From Gemmatimonadota bacterium (GTDB taxonomy: Bacteria > Latescibacterota > UBA2968 > GCA-2709665), in assembly GCA_028873695.1 (NCBI GenBank), contig JAPPNU010000060.1, positions 1-64,000 on the forward strand: a stretch of DNA of 64,000 nt, written 5' to 3'. Position numbers and translations under genes: made by a program. Position 1 is the stretch's first letter. Each line of letters starts with the position of its first letter. The notes under the pieces are model-generated. The model was not told the DNA's origin. It saw only the letters and a list, made by a program, of their open reading frames with translations, and did not search any database. Shown piece after piece: positions 32,986 to 41,065 of this stretch.

Positions 32986-33360
32986 ATGGGTACGTTTGTT
33001 GTACCACTCGAGGTGGCCGATCCGGAAGGCCGCCAATTCGAAACCGTTGAAGCTATGGTGGACTCAGGGGCAACCTACACAACCCTTCCGACTTCGATCC
33101 TCGAGCGCCTGGGCGTGGTTCCGCACAGCGTCCGGAGGTTCGTCCTTGCCGATGGCAGCCGCGTCGAGCGAGGCTTTGGAAGAACCTGGATGCGACTCGA
33201 CGGCAGCGAGGATATCTCGCCTGTTGTGTTCTGGGATGACGGGGTGCAACCGCTGCTTGGCGCTGTCACCCTGGAGATATTCAGCCTTGGCATCGACCCC
33301 GTAAATGAACGGCTCATTCCCGTGGACGCATTTCTGTTGGCGACCAATAGCGCGTACTGA
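32986..33360 (+). CDS. Retropepsin-like aspartic protease (clan AA)
   Basis: A 124-residue single-domain protein with the retroviral-protease fold. The active-site motif is MVDSGATYTTLP (D26-S27-G28). The second hydrophobic-hydrophobic-Gly element is PLLGAVTLEIFSLGID. The flap lies between, in RRFVLADGSRVERGFG. Such proteins work as homodimers. There is no signal peptide. GAGAGG (32972-32977) lies at suitable spacing from the ATG. Substrates are unknown in bacteria, and the gene is alone between repeat-rich stretches, consistent with recent gain. Confidence 0.8.
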   Translation: MGTFVVPLEVADPEGRQFETVEAMVDSGATYTTLPTSILERLGVVPHSVRRFVLADGSRVERGFGRTWMRLDGSEDISPVVFWDDGVQPLLGAVTLEIFSLGIDPVNERLIPVDAFLLATNSAY

Positions 33361-33601
33361 CCGAGGCGCAGCCGTTATGAAACCCGACGCGCAGTCTGAT
33401 AGAGTGCTGCAAACCAGTTTTCGCCTCAACTGAACCGGCACCACCGGCGCGCTGACGCGCTTTTATAAAGACGCCAGTGGTAACAACCTGACGAGAGGCA
33501 TCATCGTGGATAATGCCTCCCGATTTTTTAATGTCGAAACCCCGGCGATGGAGTTGTTCGAGCAACTGCTTTTCAGAAGACGAAACGTTGATCTGCATCA
33601 T
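33314..33601 (-). CDS. Possible small protein, low support
   Basis: A 95-residue frame starting MMQINVSSSEKQLLEQLHRR, with a helical, coding-like first half (GFDIKKSGGIIHDDASRQV) and a less plausible second half. It overlaps the 3' end of the retropepsin gene by 47 bp in antisense and has no visible ribosome-binding site. It could be a gene remnant. I do not recognise a family. Confidence 0.2.
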   Translation of the reverse strand: MMQINVSSSEKQLLEQLHRRGFDIKKSGGIIHDDASRQVVTTGVFIKARQRAGGAGSVEAKTGLQHSIRLRVGFHNGCASVSTRYWSPTEMRPRE

Positions 33602-33676
33602 TTACAGGCGTGGAAATTCAGCCCTGCGATTGGTAAGGTTAGTGACGGACAAAGCTAACCTTGATTCCTCATTTTT

Positions 33677-33860
33677 CGAGGACGTTAATTCGAATATGTG
33701 TCAGTTAAAAGGGGCGATTAGACTGCTGATTACCAGGATACATCAGGACACTGTACGTGAACGGAAAAAACGTCCTTCCTTGAGACCATTTCGGCCTCAT
33801 TCGGAAAGTTTCGTCGCGTCGCCGCGTTGCGGTTTTTGCGGAATTAAGGCTAATATGTCC
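33677..33860 (+). repeat. Dispersed repeat, copy A, in a gene-free stretch (33361-33946)
   Basis: Diverged inverted copy of 15070-15265. Identical blocks are at 33682-33697 (16 nt) and 33728-33747 (GATTACCAGGATACATCAGG), with the same spacing as in the other copy. The left part of this gap (33361-33676) has no clear signal beyond the weak antisense frame ending at 33314. Confidence 0.65.
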
Positions 33861-33946
33861 CGTTTCCCGCGTCCCGGCTTCGATTGATACCCTGACAATT
33901 CCCGTTTGATAGCCCGCCCCGCTGTCTCCCAAGAATTCACGTGTTT

Positions 33947-34666
33947 TCATCCGTCGCCCTCCCCACCTGCGAACGCCATCTCCGAAAAGGACTCAAAGTC
34001 CGGCACGTCGATAACCAAGAACGGGAGTTGCCCGTTCTCCGACAGAAACATCACATCCGGGAGGACCTCCGAGTGATTCGAGACGATGAACAGCCAGACC
34101 AGGCCTCCAAAAAGCCCCTCGTAGACCGTGTGACCGCGAAATTTACGGGCGGCGCGTTCCGGTGGACCAAAGAATTCCAGTATCCTTGGTTGAAGGGACG
34201 AGGAGGGAAATAACAAGAACGAGCCATATCTGTGATTTTCGCCCGGACACTCCTGCAACAACATTTCTCGAAGTCTTTCAGCATGCGGCCCGAGATCGAC
34301 CCTGCAGATCTCCGGCCTGTCTGAAATCGATGCGCGCCAGATCAAGGACATCTGAAAGAGCTTGAAGGGGGCATATCTTACACCTGATATTATGAATCGA
34401 CTCCCGAGATCCTCAAGCTTCAATCCCGGATCGTTCCCGAAGAATACATCATGTGCGTATCCTTCCCATTTTGCAATGCGTTGTTCGCATTCCTCACAGA
34501 ACAGCCTTTCATAAAGTACCTCTGGCCGCGTGCGTCTATCCCGTTTTCTTCTCATGGCGCGATCGAAAATGCCTTCGTCGTCGTCGTAAATGGGCGTGTA
34601 GAGCCATTCCGGGTAAATTTGAGACTTCCCCAGAGGTCTGTCTTTCTTGCACAATTTACAGGTCAT
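33947..34666 (-). CDS. HNH-like zinc-binding hypothetical protein
   Basis: A 239-residue protein with paired Cys motifs: CKLC at residues 3-6 and CEEC at 57-60. Between them is a KSQIYPEWLY segment that resembles the SHxxPxxL part of a degenerate HNH-endonuclease-like treble clef (the His is Gln here). The rest is predicted mixed alpha/beta with aromatic patches (FFGNDPGLKLEDLGSRF, then GGLVWLFIVSNHSEVLP). The missing His makes nuclease activity doubtful. It converges with nothing and is followed 19 bp away by the lipoprotein gene on the same strand, in an accessory-looking region. Confidence 0.55.
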   Translation of the reverse strand: MTCKLCKKDRPLGKSQIYPEWLYTPIYDDDEGIFDRAMRRKRDRRTRPEVLYERLFCEECEQRIAKWEGYAHDVFFGNDPGLKLEDLGSRFIISGVRYAPFKLFQMSLIWRASISDRPEICRVDLGPHAERLREMLLQECPGENHRYGSFLLFPSSSLQPRILEFFGPPERAARKFRGHTVYEGLFGGLVWLFIVSNHSEVLPDVMFLSENGQLPFLVIDVPDFESFSEMAFAGGEGDG

Positions 34667-34685
34667 GAATTATCCCCGCGCGACG

Positions 34686-35045
34686 TCATTTTTTCTCCGC
34701 CCGGCGCCTTCCTTTGGTTCTTCCCCTCTCGTTCTTCTTCCATTGAACGAAGACGCTATCGGCTTCAAGCGTTTTCATAATGTTGCCGGCCAGCGCCTCA
34801 AGGGCTTCGGGGTCCGTCTTCCAGGTTGCGGTCAGGCGTTTGAGGTCGTGCTCGGCGAACCCGATTCCTGCAAGAACGGCCTTTCGCTTGATCGCGAGAC
34901 TGTCCGGATGTTCCGCGTACCGATGGTGCAGGTGGATGACTTCGAGAACGGCGTGCGCCAGTTGGCGTTCGTCGGGCGCGGATCCATTCCGTGCCGTGCA
35001 TGCCAGGATTCCGAGGAACAGGAGTGTGAGTATCGTCCGTTTCAT
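34686..35045 (-). CDS. Small lipoprotein, DUF4296-like
   Basis: A 119-residue protein from ATG 35045; the frame is open to 35219 but the upstream part lacks meaning. The signal peptide MKRTILTLLFLGILACT has lipobox I-L-A-C with the lipidated Cys at residue 16. The mature part (QLAHAVLEVIHLHHRYAEHP, then KRKAVLAGIGFAEHDLKRLT and a helix ending KTLEAD) follows the helical pattern of DUF4296 in FCB bacteria. The C-terminus is Lys/Arg-rich. It is divergent from the mraZ promoter region. The function is unknown. Confidence 0.6.
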   Translation of the reverse strand: MKRTILTLLFLGILACTARNGSAPDERQLAHAVLEVIHLHHRYAEHPDSLAIKRKAVLAGIGFAEHDLKRLTATWKTDPEALEALAGNIMKTLEADSVFVQWKKNERGRTKGRRRAEKK

Positions 35046-35274
35046 TTCGAGAAAGATATCCGGACAAGACCGGAAGGTCAAGGCACAACAGCCCGTGACG
35101 CAGTAAGCGGCCGGGAAGCGCGTGCGCCTATGCACAACATCTGGTATTAATTCCGCGCCTTCCGCTTCCTGCCCACCACATTTTCCCCGGATGCCCCGTT
35201 CTGCCATGTATGTGCACACATGGTCACGGGGTTGTTTTTTTTAGAGATATGGCGAAAAATCGTCTAGAAATCCC

Positions 35275-35303
35275 TTGACTTTTGTATGTACTGGCCCTAA
35301 TTT
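35275..35303 (+). promoter_or_regulatory. Promoter of the dcw cluster
   Basis: TTGACT (35275-35280), 17-bp spacer, TAATTT (35298-35303). The start site would fall near 35310, inside the MraZ boxes. It lies 203 bp upstream of the mraZ ATG. Confidence 0.65.
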
Positions 35304-35306
35304 TGG

Positions 35307-35332
35307 TGGTGGAAAGTGGTGGAAAGTGGTGT
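35307..35332 (+). promoter_or_regulatory. Tandem MraZ-binding boxes
   Basis: Three GTGGTG boxes at 10-bp intervals (35307, 35317, 35327) with GAAA spacers form a direct repeat of GGTGGAAAGT. This matches the known MraZ operator type, three to four GTGG-like boxes at about 10-bp steps upstream of mraZ. The boxes overlap the expected transcription start, so MraZ would repress its own operon. Confidence 0.85.
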
Positions 35333-35379
35333 ATTAGGGAGGATACGGAAGATCCCGAAGATATCGATCGAGCAGGACG

Positions 35380-35407
35380 AGCCCCGGCAAGCCAGTCGGG
35401 GCTTTTC
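35380..35407 (+). terminator. Intrinsic terminator in the mraZ leader (attenuator candidate)
   Basis: AGCCCCG (35380-35386) pairs with CGGGGCT (35397-35403) around a 10-nt loop and is followed by TTTT (35404-35407). It lies about 70 nt after the predicted start and about 100 nt before mraZ, so read-through is needed for expression of the cluster. No known riboswitch fold is recognised upstream. Confidence 0.65.
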
Positions 35408-35505
35408 TCCCGATTCGGTCCCTCGCAGGAGCGGCTCAGAAACTCCTTTGCTGTCAATCGTGGATCAGGCCGGTGTAGAAGCTGTGTAATCTCCGAGCGA
35501 CGCCC

Positions 35506-35961
35506 ATGCCGGACGAAACGCCATTGTTCATTGGAGAATATGAGGATATTCCCGTCGATAACAAGGGTCGGCTGATTGTCCCTGCCGCCATTCGCCGGGT
35601 ATTGCCTACTCATGTCACTTCACTCGTAATTGCCAGATGGTTCGACGGGTGCCTGGCCGGATTCGATCCGACTGGCTGGCAGCAGGTCCTGCAGCAGATA
35701 AGAGAGGGGAGCCATAGGGGACGGGTAAAACGGCAAATCGCCCGCTGGGTAATGGGGGGCGCTGCCGAGACGAGGATCGACCGGCAGGGGCGTCTGCTGG
35801 TTCCCCGAAAGCTGCTAGATTCATCTGAAATCACGGATCGTGCAACGCTCAGCGGCGTGGGCAACAGGATAGAAATCTGGAATCCGGAGCGATACACCGC
35901 GGATATGAGTGACGTCGGCGAGAATCTGGAAGCATTCGCTGAGGACCTCGACATTCTCTAG
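35506..35961 (+). CDS. mraZ: Transcriptional regulator MraZ
   Basis: MraZ is the ring-forming DNA-binding repressor of the division/cell-wall cluster. The 151-residue protein has two swapped-hairpin AbrB-like halves: FIGEYEDIPVDNKGRLIVPA for the first and ETRIDRQGRLLVPRKLL for the second. The ATG at 35506 is in an adequate context. The tandem boxes at 35307-35332 are its likely operator. rsmH follows 11 bp downstream, which is the conserved order. Confidence 0.97.
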   Translation: MPDETPLFIGEYEDIPVDNKGRLIVPAAIRRVLPTHVTSLVIARWFDGCLAGFDPTGWQQVLQQIREGSHRGRVKRQIARWVMGGAAETRIDRQGRLLVPRKLLDSSEITDRATLSGVGNRIEIWNPERYTADMSDVGENLEAFAEDLDIL

Positions 35962-35972
35962 CGTTCTTTCCA

Positions 35973-36920
35973 ATGTGCGGGGCTGCGGAATTTCATACGC
36001 CGGTAATGGGGCCGGAAACGGCCGTTCGGGTGGTCAACGACCCGAACGGCGTGTACATCGACGGCACGGTGGGAGGCGGGGGCCACGCCGAACACATGCT
36101 GCGGCAGATGGGCCGGTGCGGACGACTGATTGGAATCGATCGGGATCCTGAGGCGGTTCGGGCCGCCGCCAGCCGGCTGCGCAGTTTCTCTGATCGATTT
36201 GAAATCTATGAATCGTCTTTCCGGGAACTGCCGGAAATCCTGGAAAGAATGAGTGTAAGACGAATTTCGGGGGCGTTGTTCGACCTCGGGGTTTCTTCCC
36301 GTCAGATCGATACGGCCTCCCGCGGTTTCAGCTATCTCCAAACCGGGCCCCTGGATATGCGTATGGGACCCGACGCCCCACGATCGGCGAAGGAGGTCGT
36401 GAATACATACTCTCTGGAGAAGCTGACCCGGATTTTCAGGGAATTCGGAGAAGAGCGCGCCGCCGGACGCATCGCCCGGGCCATTTGCCGGAGACGGGTC
36501 CGGGAACCGATGAAAGACACATTCCAGCTGGCCGCGCTGATTTCGGAGATTACGCCGGGACCTCGGACGACGAAGACCCTTGCCAGGATCTTCCAGGCAA
36601 TCCGGATCGAGGTAAACGGCGAACTGGACCAGCTTCAGGAGACGCTCGAGTATACGATCGCAAGGTTGAAGACGGGCGGACGAATCGGCGTTCTGTCCTA
36701 TCACTCTCTTGAAGATCGAACGGTAAAGAAGGTGTTTCGGACGGCTTCTCAGGGTTGTATCTGCCCTCCGGACCTGCCCGTCTGTGGATGCGGTCGGGTC
36801 CCGCAGGTACGTATCCTGACGCCACGAGGTATACGCCCGGAAGCGGCGGAGCGCGAGCGAAACCCGCGGTCCAGAAGTGCGACGTTGCGGGTCGCGGAGA
36901 GAATTGAGGAACGCGTATGA
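35973..36920 (+). CDS. rsmH: 16S rRNA (cytosine(1402)-N(4))-methyltransferase
   Basis: RsmH (MraW) methylates N4 of C1402 in the decoding center using SAM. The 315-residue protein has the Rossmann-like SAM motif YIDGTVGGGGHAEHML, GIDRDPEAVRAA, GALFDLGVSSRQID, RGFSYLQTGPLDMRM and the C-terminal LSYHSLEDRTVKKVF. A Cys-x-C-type insert (GCICPPDLPVCGCG) follows, as in most family members. The C-terminus overlaps ftsL by 4 nt (ATGA). Confidence 0.97.
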   Translation: MCGAAEFHTPVMGPETAVRVVNDPNGVYIDGTVGGGGHAEHMLRQMGRCGRLIGIDRDPEAVRAAASRLRSFSDRFEIYESSFRELPEILERMSVRRISGALFDLGVSSRQIDTASRGFSYLQTGPLDMRMGPDAPRSAKEVVNTYSLEKLTRIFREFGEERAAGRIARAICRRRVREPMKDTFQLAALISEITPGPRTTKTLARIFQAIRIEVNGELDQLQETLEYTIARLKTGGRIGVLSYHSLEDRTVKKVFRTASQGCICPPDLPVCGCGRVPQVRILTPRGIRPEAAERERNPRSRSATLRVAERIEERV

Positions 36921-37249
36921 ATACCGGTTCCGAAACGAAAACGTCGGGTGGTTACAGGTACATACTCCTTGCCATGGCGCTGGTGGTCCTGGGTCTTCTG
37001 GGCTATCTCTGGGCACAGGCGCAGACCGTACGGCAGGGTGACGAAATCTCGCGGCTTCGAACCGAGCACCAGCAGCTTCTCCGCCGGCAGGAACGTCTTC
37101 GTGCCGAGATTTCGGGGCTCCGAAGAAGCAGCAGAATCCGCGAGATCGCCACAGTCAGACTGGGAATGGTATTTCCCCAGGGGCCGCCGCAGAATCTCTA
37201 CATGGATCTACGTCCGGGCCGCCAGACTCCTTCCGGTCACAGGAACTGA
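36917..37249 (+). CDS. ftsL: FtsL-like division protein
   Basis: A 110-residue bitopic protein: a short cytoplasmic N-terminus, one helix (YILLAMALVVLGLLGYLWA) and a periplasmic coiled-coil (EISRLRTEHQQLLRRQERLR plus AEISGLRRSSRIREIA). This is the shape of FtsL/FtsB, which bridge FtsQ and FtsI/FtsW. Sequence is poorly conserved, so the call rests on topology, size and position between rsmH and ftsI. The ATG overlaps the rsmH stop. Confidence 0.85.
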   Translation: MNTGSETKTSGGYRYILLAMALVVLGLLGYLWAQAQTVRQGDEISRLRTEHQQLLRRQERLRAEISGLRRSSRIREIATVRLGMVFPQGPPQNLYMDLRPGRQTPSGHRN

Positions 37250-37252
37250 ACC

Positions 37253-39349
37253 ATGCGGATTGAAGTGCGCCACATTCGCAGGCAGAAAGCCATTTGCCTG
37301 CTGGGCGGTATCTTCGTTCTGGTCCTGACCTGCAGACTGGCTGCGCTTCAGGTCTGGACGGGCGAGGTCTACAGCGCCCTTGCGAAGAAACAGCACGAGA
37401 CGCGGACAGTGTTGCAGGCGAACCGCGGTCGTATTCTGGACCGCAGGGGCCGGGTACTCGCAACGAACCTGGAATCCCAATCGTTCTTTGTCAACAAGGT
37501 TTCGGGGTTGGACACCCTCCGTTCCATCGCCGTGCGGTTTTCCGGTAACGATGGCGAGGAAAACGCCGCGTTGCTGCGGCGGCTCCAAAATAAGCCATTT
37601 GTCTGGCTGGCTCGAAAGGTTTTCAGCGACCCGCAACAGGATCCCTTGCCGGATGGGGTGGGTCGCATTGTTGAGATGAAGCGAAGCTATCCGATGGGAA
37701 AGCTTGCCGGACAGATTCTGGGGTACACCGACATCGACAATTTGGGTATAGAGGGTGTGGAACTTGCCCGAAATTCACTGTTGGAGGGCGAATCCGGAGA
37801 CATGACGTCCAGGCGGGACGCGCGCGGCGAGGCGCTTGGGGCACTGGGGGTAGTACTGAAAGTGCCCGAAGATGGCCGGGATGTGATGTTGACTCTGGAC
37901 GTCGACTACCAGTCGATCGTGGAGGAGGAGTTGGCTGCCGCCGTGTCACAGTTCCAGGCAGAGAACGGTATTGCGATCGTCACATCGCCCCGGACGGGTG
38001 AAATTTTGGCGATGGCCAACGTGCCACTGTACGATCCCAATCATTTCGGCAGATACGATGCCACTGTCCGTCGGAATCGGGCGGTGACCGATATCTTCGA
38101 GCCGGGTTCCACGTTCAAGGTGGTCGCTGTGGCGGGAGGACTGCAGGAAGGCCTCTGGCGACGAGAGGATCGGATATTCTGCGAGTTCGGCCGGATGAAG
38201 GTTCCCGGCGGCGTGATTCGAGACACGCATCCTTGCGGTTGGCTCACGGTCCAGCAGGTTGTCGAAGAGTCCAGCAATATCGGCACCGCGAAAATAGCCC
38301 GAAAACTGAAGCCGGCGGGGTTGTACGAATATGTCCGGTTGTTCGGATTCGGAATCAAGACTGGCGTAGAACTGCCGGGTGAGGTCCCCGGAAACGTGAA
38401 GAAACCGACTCGATGGTCCGGAAGAACGTTGCCATCGATGTCGATCGGACAGGAAATCGGCGTAACGGCATTGCAGATGGCGATGGCCTACGGCGCAATC
38501 GCCAACGGCGGTCGTCTGATGGCCCCACGTTTCTATCGCCGCCAATTACGAGACGGTTCCTGGGTGTCCGAACAACCCCGTATCCTGCGCGAGGTCGTTT
38601 CCGAAGAAACGGCGGGCATCGTCGCCGAAATCCTCGAAGGGGTCGTCGAGCGCGGCACGGGAGCAAACGCGCGGGTACCAGGCTATCGCGTTGCCGGAAA
38701 GACGGGCACCGCACAGCGGGCGAGGGAAGGGGGAAGGGGCTATGATCCCAACCGGTACGTTTCCTCCTTCATCGGCTTCTTGCCGGCAGAGCGCGCCGAA
38801 TTCGTGTGCATTGTGGTCGTGGACAGCCCAAAGGGCATTCGCTGGGGCAGCAAGGTGGCGGCGCCGGTCTTCAGCCGCATCATGAAACGTATCGTGAGCA
38901 TGCGCGACACGGAAATGCGGCATCGGGCAGTCGCTGAAGCCCGCGGGGACGACGCCGTTAAGGCATCCACGCCGGTATTGGCGGGACTGTCGCGGAACGC
39001 AGCGAAGCGAGTCATGGATCGACACGGTATCAGACCGACCCGGCCGGGCGAAGGCGCGCGGCTGTCGGTAACTGATCAACCTGCGTCGACCGTGAGCGTT
39101 AAATCGCGACACGCGGCCGCTGCAGCAGACTCAGGGAAGACGGGCGACTACGTCACCACTCCCGATGTACTGGGTGTGCCATTGCGCCAGGCCGTGGTTC
39201 AGTTGACGTCGTCAGGTTTGGCGGTCAGCGCCTCCGGCAGCGGGCGAGTCGTATCCCAGACGCCCGGCGCCGGGACGCTGGTTGCCCCGGGAACGACCTG
39301 CAACGTCGTGTGCAGCCCGCAATACACCCCGGTACCGGACGACTTGTGA
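37253..39349 (+). CDS. ftsI: Division transpeptidase FtsI/PBP3 with C-terminal PASTA domain
   Basis: FtsI cross-links septal peptidoglycan with FtsW. The 698-residue class B PBP has an N-terminal anchor (AICLLGGIFVLVLTCRLAAL), a pedestal domain (about 55-210) and a transpeptidase domain. Active-site motifs are S286-T-F-K289, S340-S-N342 and K483-T-G-T486. One PASTA domain (about 640-698, TPDVLGVPLRQAVVQL) closes the protein, as in SpoVD/PBP2x-like enzymes. It starts 3 nt after ftsL and precedes murE. Confidence 0.96.
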   Translation: MRIEVRHIRRQKAICLLGGIFVLVLTCRLAALQVWTGEVYSALAKKQHETRTVLQANRGRILDRRGRVLATNLESQSFFVNKVSGLDTLRSIAVRFSGNDGEENAALLRRLQNKPFVWLARKVFSDPQQDPLPDGVGRIVEMKRSYPMGKLAGQILGYTDIDNLGIEGVELARNSLLEGESGDMTSRRDARGEALGALGVVLKVPEDGRDVMLTLDVDYQSIVEEELAAAVSQFQAENGIAIVTSPRTGEILAMANVPLYDPNHFGRYDATVRRNRAVTDIFEPGSTFKVVAVAGGLQEGLWRREDRIFCEFGRMKVPGGVIRDTHPCGWLTVQQVVEESSNIGTAKIARKLKPAGLYEYVRLFGFGIKTGVELPGEVPGNVKKPTRWSGRTLPSMSIGQEIGVTALQMAMAYGAIANGGRLMAPRFYRRQLRDGSWVSEQPRILREVVSEETAGIVAEILEGVVERGTGANARVPGYRVAGKTGTAQRAREGGRGYDPNRYVSSFIGFLPAERAEFVCIVVVDSPKGIRWGSKVAAPVFSRIMKRIVSMRDTEMRHRAVAEARGDDAVKASTPVLAGLSRNAAKRVMDRHGIRPTRPGEGARLSVTDQPASTVSVKSRHAAAAADSGKTGDYVTTPDVLGVPLRQAVVQLTSSGLAVSASGSGRVVSQTPGAGTLVAPGTTCNVVCSPQYTPVPDDL

Positions 39350-39362
39350 CAAAAGCCATGTT

Positions 39363-40814
39363 ATGGTTATGCGGCTGGTCGACTTCATTTGCCGGATTCC
39401 GGAAGCTCAATGGCTTCACAGGGGCAATCCCCGGGTTACAGGTCTGGCCACGGATTCGCGCAGCGTTCGACCGGGCGACATGTTCGTCGCCATCAGGGGC
39501 GGACAGCTTGAGGACCGGCATCGCTTCGTACCGCAGGCGATCGCGGCGGGAGCCGTGGCGGTGGTGGTCGAAGCGCAGGTCCAGGCGGACGTAGCCGCTG
39601 TCCGGGTGCCGTCAACGCGGAAGGCGCTGGGCGTATTCGCGGAACGCTTCTACGGGTCGCCGTCGCGAAGAATGCGGATGGTCGGGGTAACGGGGACGAA
39701 TGGCAAAACCACGACGGCAATGCTGATACAGGCGGCGCTTGGGGCGGCCGCTGGAGAATGCGGCTTGCTCGGGACGGTTGAATACCGGCTGGGCGGCCGC
39801 CGGATACCTTCGGTCATCGGAACGCCTGAAGCGCACGACCTGCAGCGGCTGTTGAAGGAAATTGCGGACAGCGGCTGCACCGCGGCGGTTATGGAGGTTA
39901 CGTCGCACGGGCTGGCGCTGGACAGGGTACAGGGCATCGCGTTCGATGCGGCGGTCTTTACGAATTTTTCCCGCGACCATCTGGATTTTCACGGTTCGCT
40001 GGAATCCTATCTGGCCGCCAAGAAGCTGCTCTTTGACAACCTGAATCCGGAAGCGATTGCGGTGGTCAACGCGGACGAAGAGGCGACGGGCCGCATGTTG
40101 AGCGACTGCGCCGCCAGGGTCGTGTCCTACGGTCGATCGCCGATCGCCGATGTACGAATCGCGAACGCGGAAACTGACGGGCGCGGGACCCGCGTGGATC
40201 TTGAAACGCCCTCGGGACGCACGCAACTCGTCCTTGCGCTGCGCGGGCGGTTCCATCAGATGAACGCCGCCGCCGCAGTTGCCGCGGCGCTGGCAATGGA
40301 CGTGGACGCGGAGACGATTGCCGCTGCCATCAGGGACGTACAGGTGCCCGGTCGTTTCGAGAGCATTCAGGCAGGACAGGATTTCAGCGTGATTGTGGAC
40401 TATGCGCACACGCCCGACGCTCTTGGAAACGTCCTGCGGGCTGCCCGCGAGTTTACGGAAGGTCGATTGATCTGCGTGTTTGGTTGCGGTGGCGACCGTG
40501 ATCGCGGAAAGCGGCCGCAGATGGGTCGGATTTCCGCACGGATGTCCGATCTGACCGTTGTGACGTCCGACAATCCCAGGACGGAAGACCCGGACTCGAT
40601 TCTCAGGGACATCGTGGCGGGTGTCGGCGGCGCGAACCACCTCGTGGAGGTCGACCGGCGGAAGGCGATTTCGCTGGCCATCGAAAACGCTTCGGGTGGC
40701 GATCTCGTCGTCATTGCGGGCAAGGGTCATGAGGATTACCAGGATATCGGTGGAAAAAGGATCCACTTTGACGATCGGGAGGTCGCAAGGGACGTCCTGG
40801 ACGGCCGGTCATAG
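39363..40814 (+). CDS. murE: UDP-MurNAc-tripeptide synthetase MurE, meso-DAP type
   Basis: MurE adds the third stem residue to UDP-MurNAc-L-Ala-D-Glu. The Mur-ligase ATP site is VTGTNGKTTTAML (about 108-120). The substrate-specificity motif is DNPRTEDP (near residue 403), the DNPR of meso-diaminopimelate-adding enzymes. Other features are EVTSHGLALDRV, FTNFSRDHLDFHGSLESY and GKGHEDYQ. The frame is open to 39282 inside ftsI; the ATGs at 39363 and 39369 are the likely starts (484 or 482 codons). A MITE-like element follows before murF. Confidence 0.96.
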   Translation: MVMRLVDFICRIPEAQWLHRGNPRVTGLATDSRSVRPGDMFVAIRGGQLEDRHRFVPQAIAAGAVAVVVEAQVQADVAAVRVPSTRKALGVFAERFYGSPSRRMRMVGVTGTNGKTTTAMLIQAALGAAAGECGLLGTVEYRLGGRRIPSVIGTPEAHDLQRLLKEIADSGCTAAVMEVTSHGLALDRVQGIAFDAAVFTNFSRDHLDFHGSLESYLAAKKLLFDNLNPEAIAVVNADEEATGRMLSDCAARVVSYGRSPIADVRIANAETDGRGTRVDLETPSGRTQLVLALRGRFHQMNAAAAVAAALAMDVDAETIAAAIRDVQVPGRFESIQAGQDFSVIVDYAHTPDALGNVLRAAREFTEGRLICVFGCGGDRDRGKRPQMGRISARMSDLTVVTSDNPRTEDPDSILRDIVAGVGGANHLVEVDRRKAISLAIENASGGDLVVIAGKGHEDYQDIGGKRIHFDDREVARDVLDGRS

Positions 40815-40855
40815 CCGGCTTCCAGGCGCCAATGGGTTTGAGGCGTCCGGAGACC

Positions 40856-41049
40856 TTAGAAGCTGTTTTAAAATTACCGGTGAGTTCCCGAGCGCGAGCG
40901 AAACAGCGGCGGTCAAGGCGGGAAAATCCGGCTAAGAGAGGCGAGGGGCGCGCAGCCTCGATACATTGGATACGGGTGGATTTGACCAACGCCGACCGGC
41001 GCTTTTGCAGCCGTGCGAAGACCGCTGGGAATTTTAAGACAGCTTCTTA
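40856..41049. mobile_element. MITE-like element, family 2 (194 bp), between murE and murF
   Basis: Left end TAGAAGCTGTTTTAAAATTA (40857-40876) and right end as reverse complement AAGAAGCTGTCTTAAAATTC (to 41048) give 21 of 25 matching terminal positions. There is no ORF inside. A solo end with 23 of 25 matches to the right terminus lies between murC and murB (46307-46331). The right end is 16 nt upstream of the murF ATG, so the murF ribosome-binding site is just outside the element. Confidence 0.75.
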
Positions 41050-41065
41050 ACCCGGAACCACGGAT

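Noticed and set aside
35476..35496. TAGAAGCTGT before mraZ as another family-2 MITE end
   Set aside because: Only about ten bases match, and the AT-rich part of the terminus is not present.
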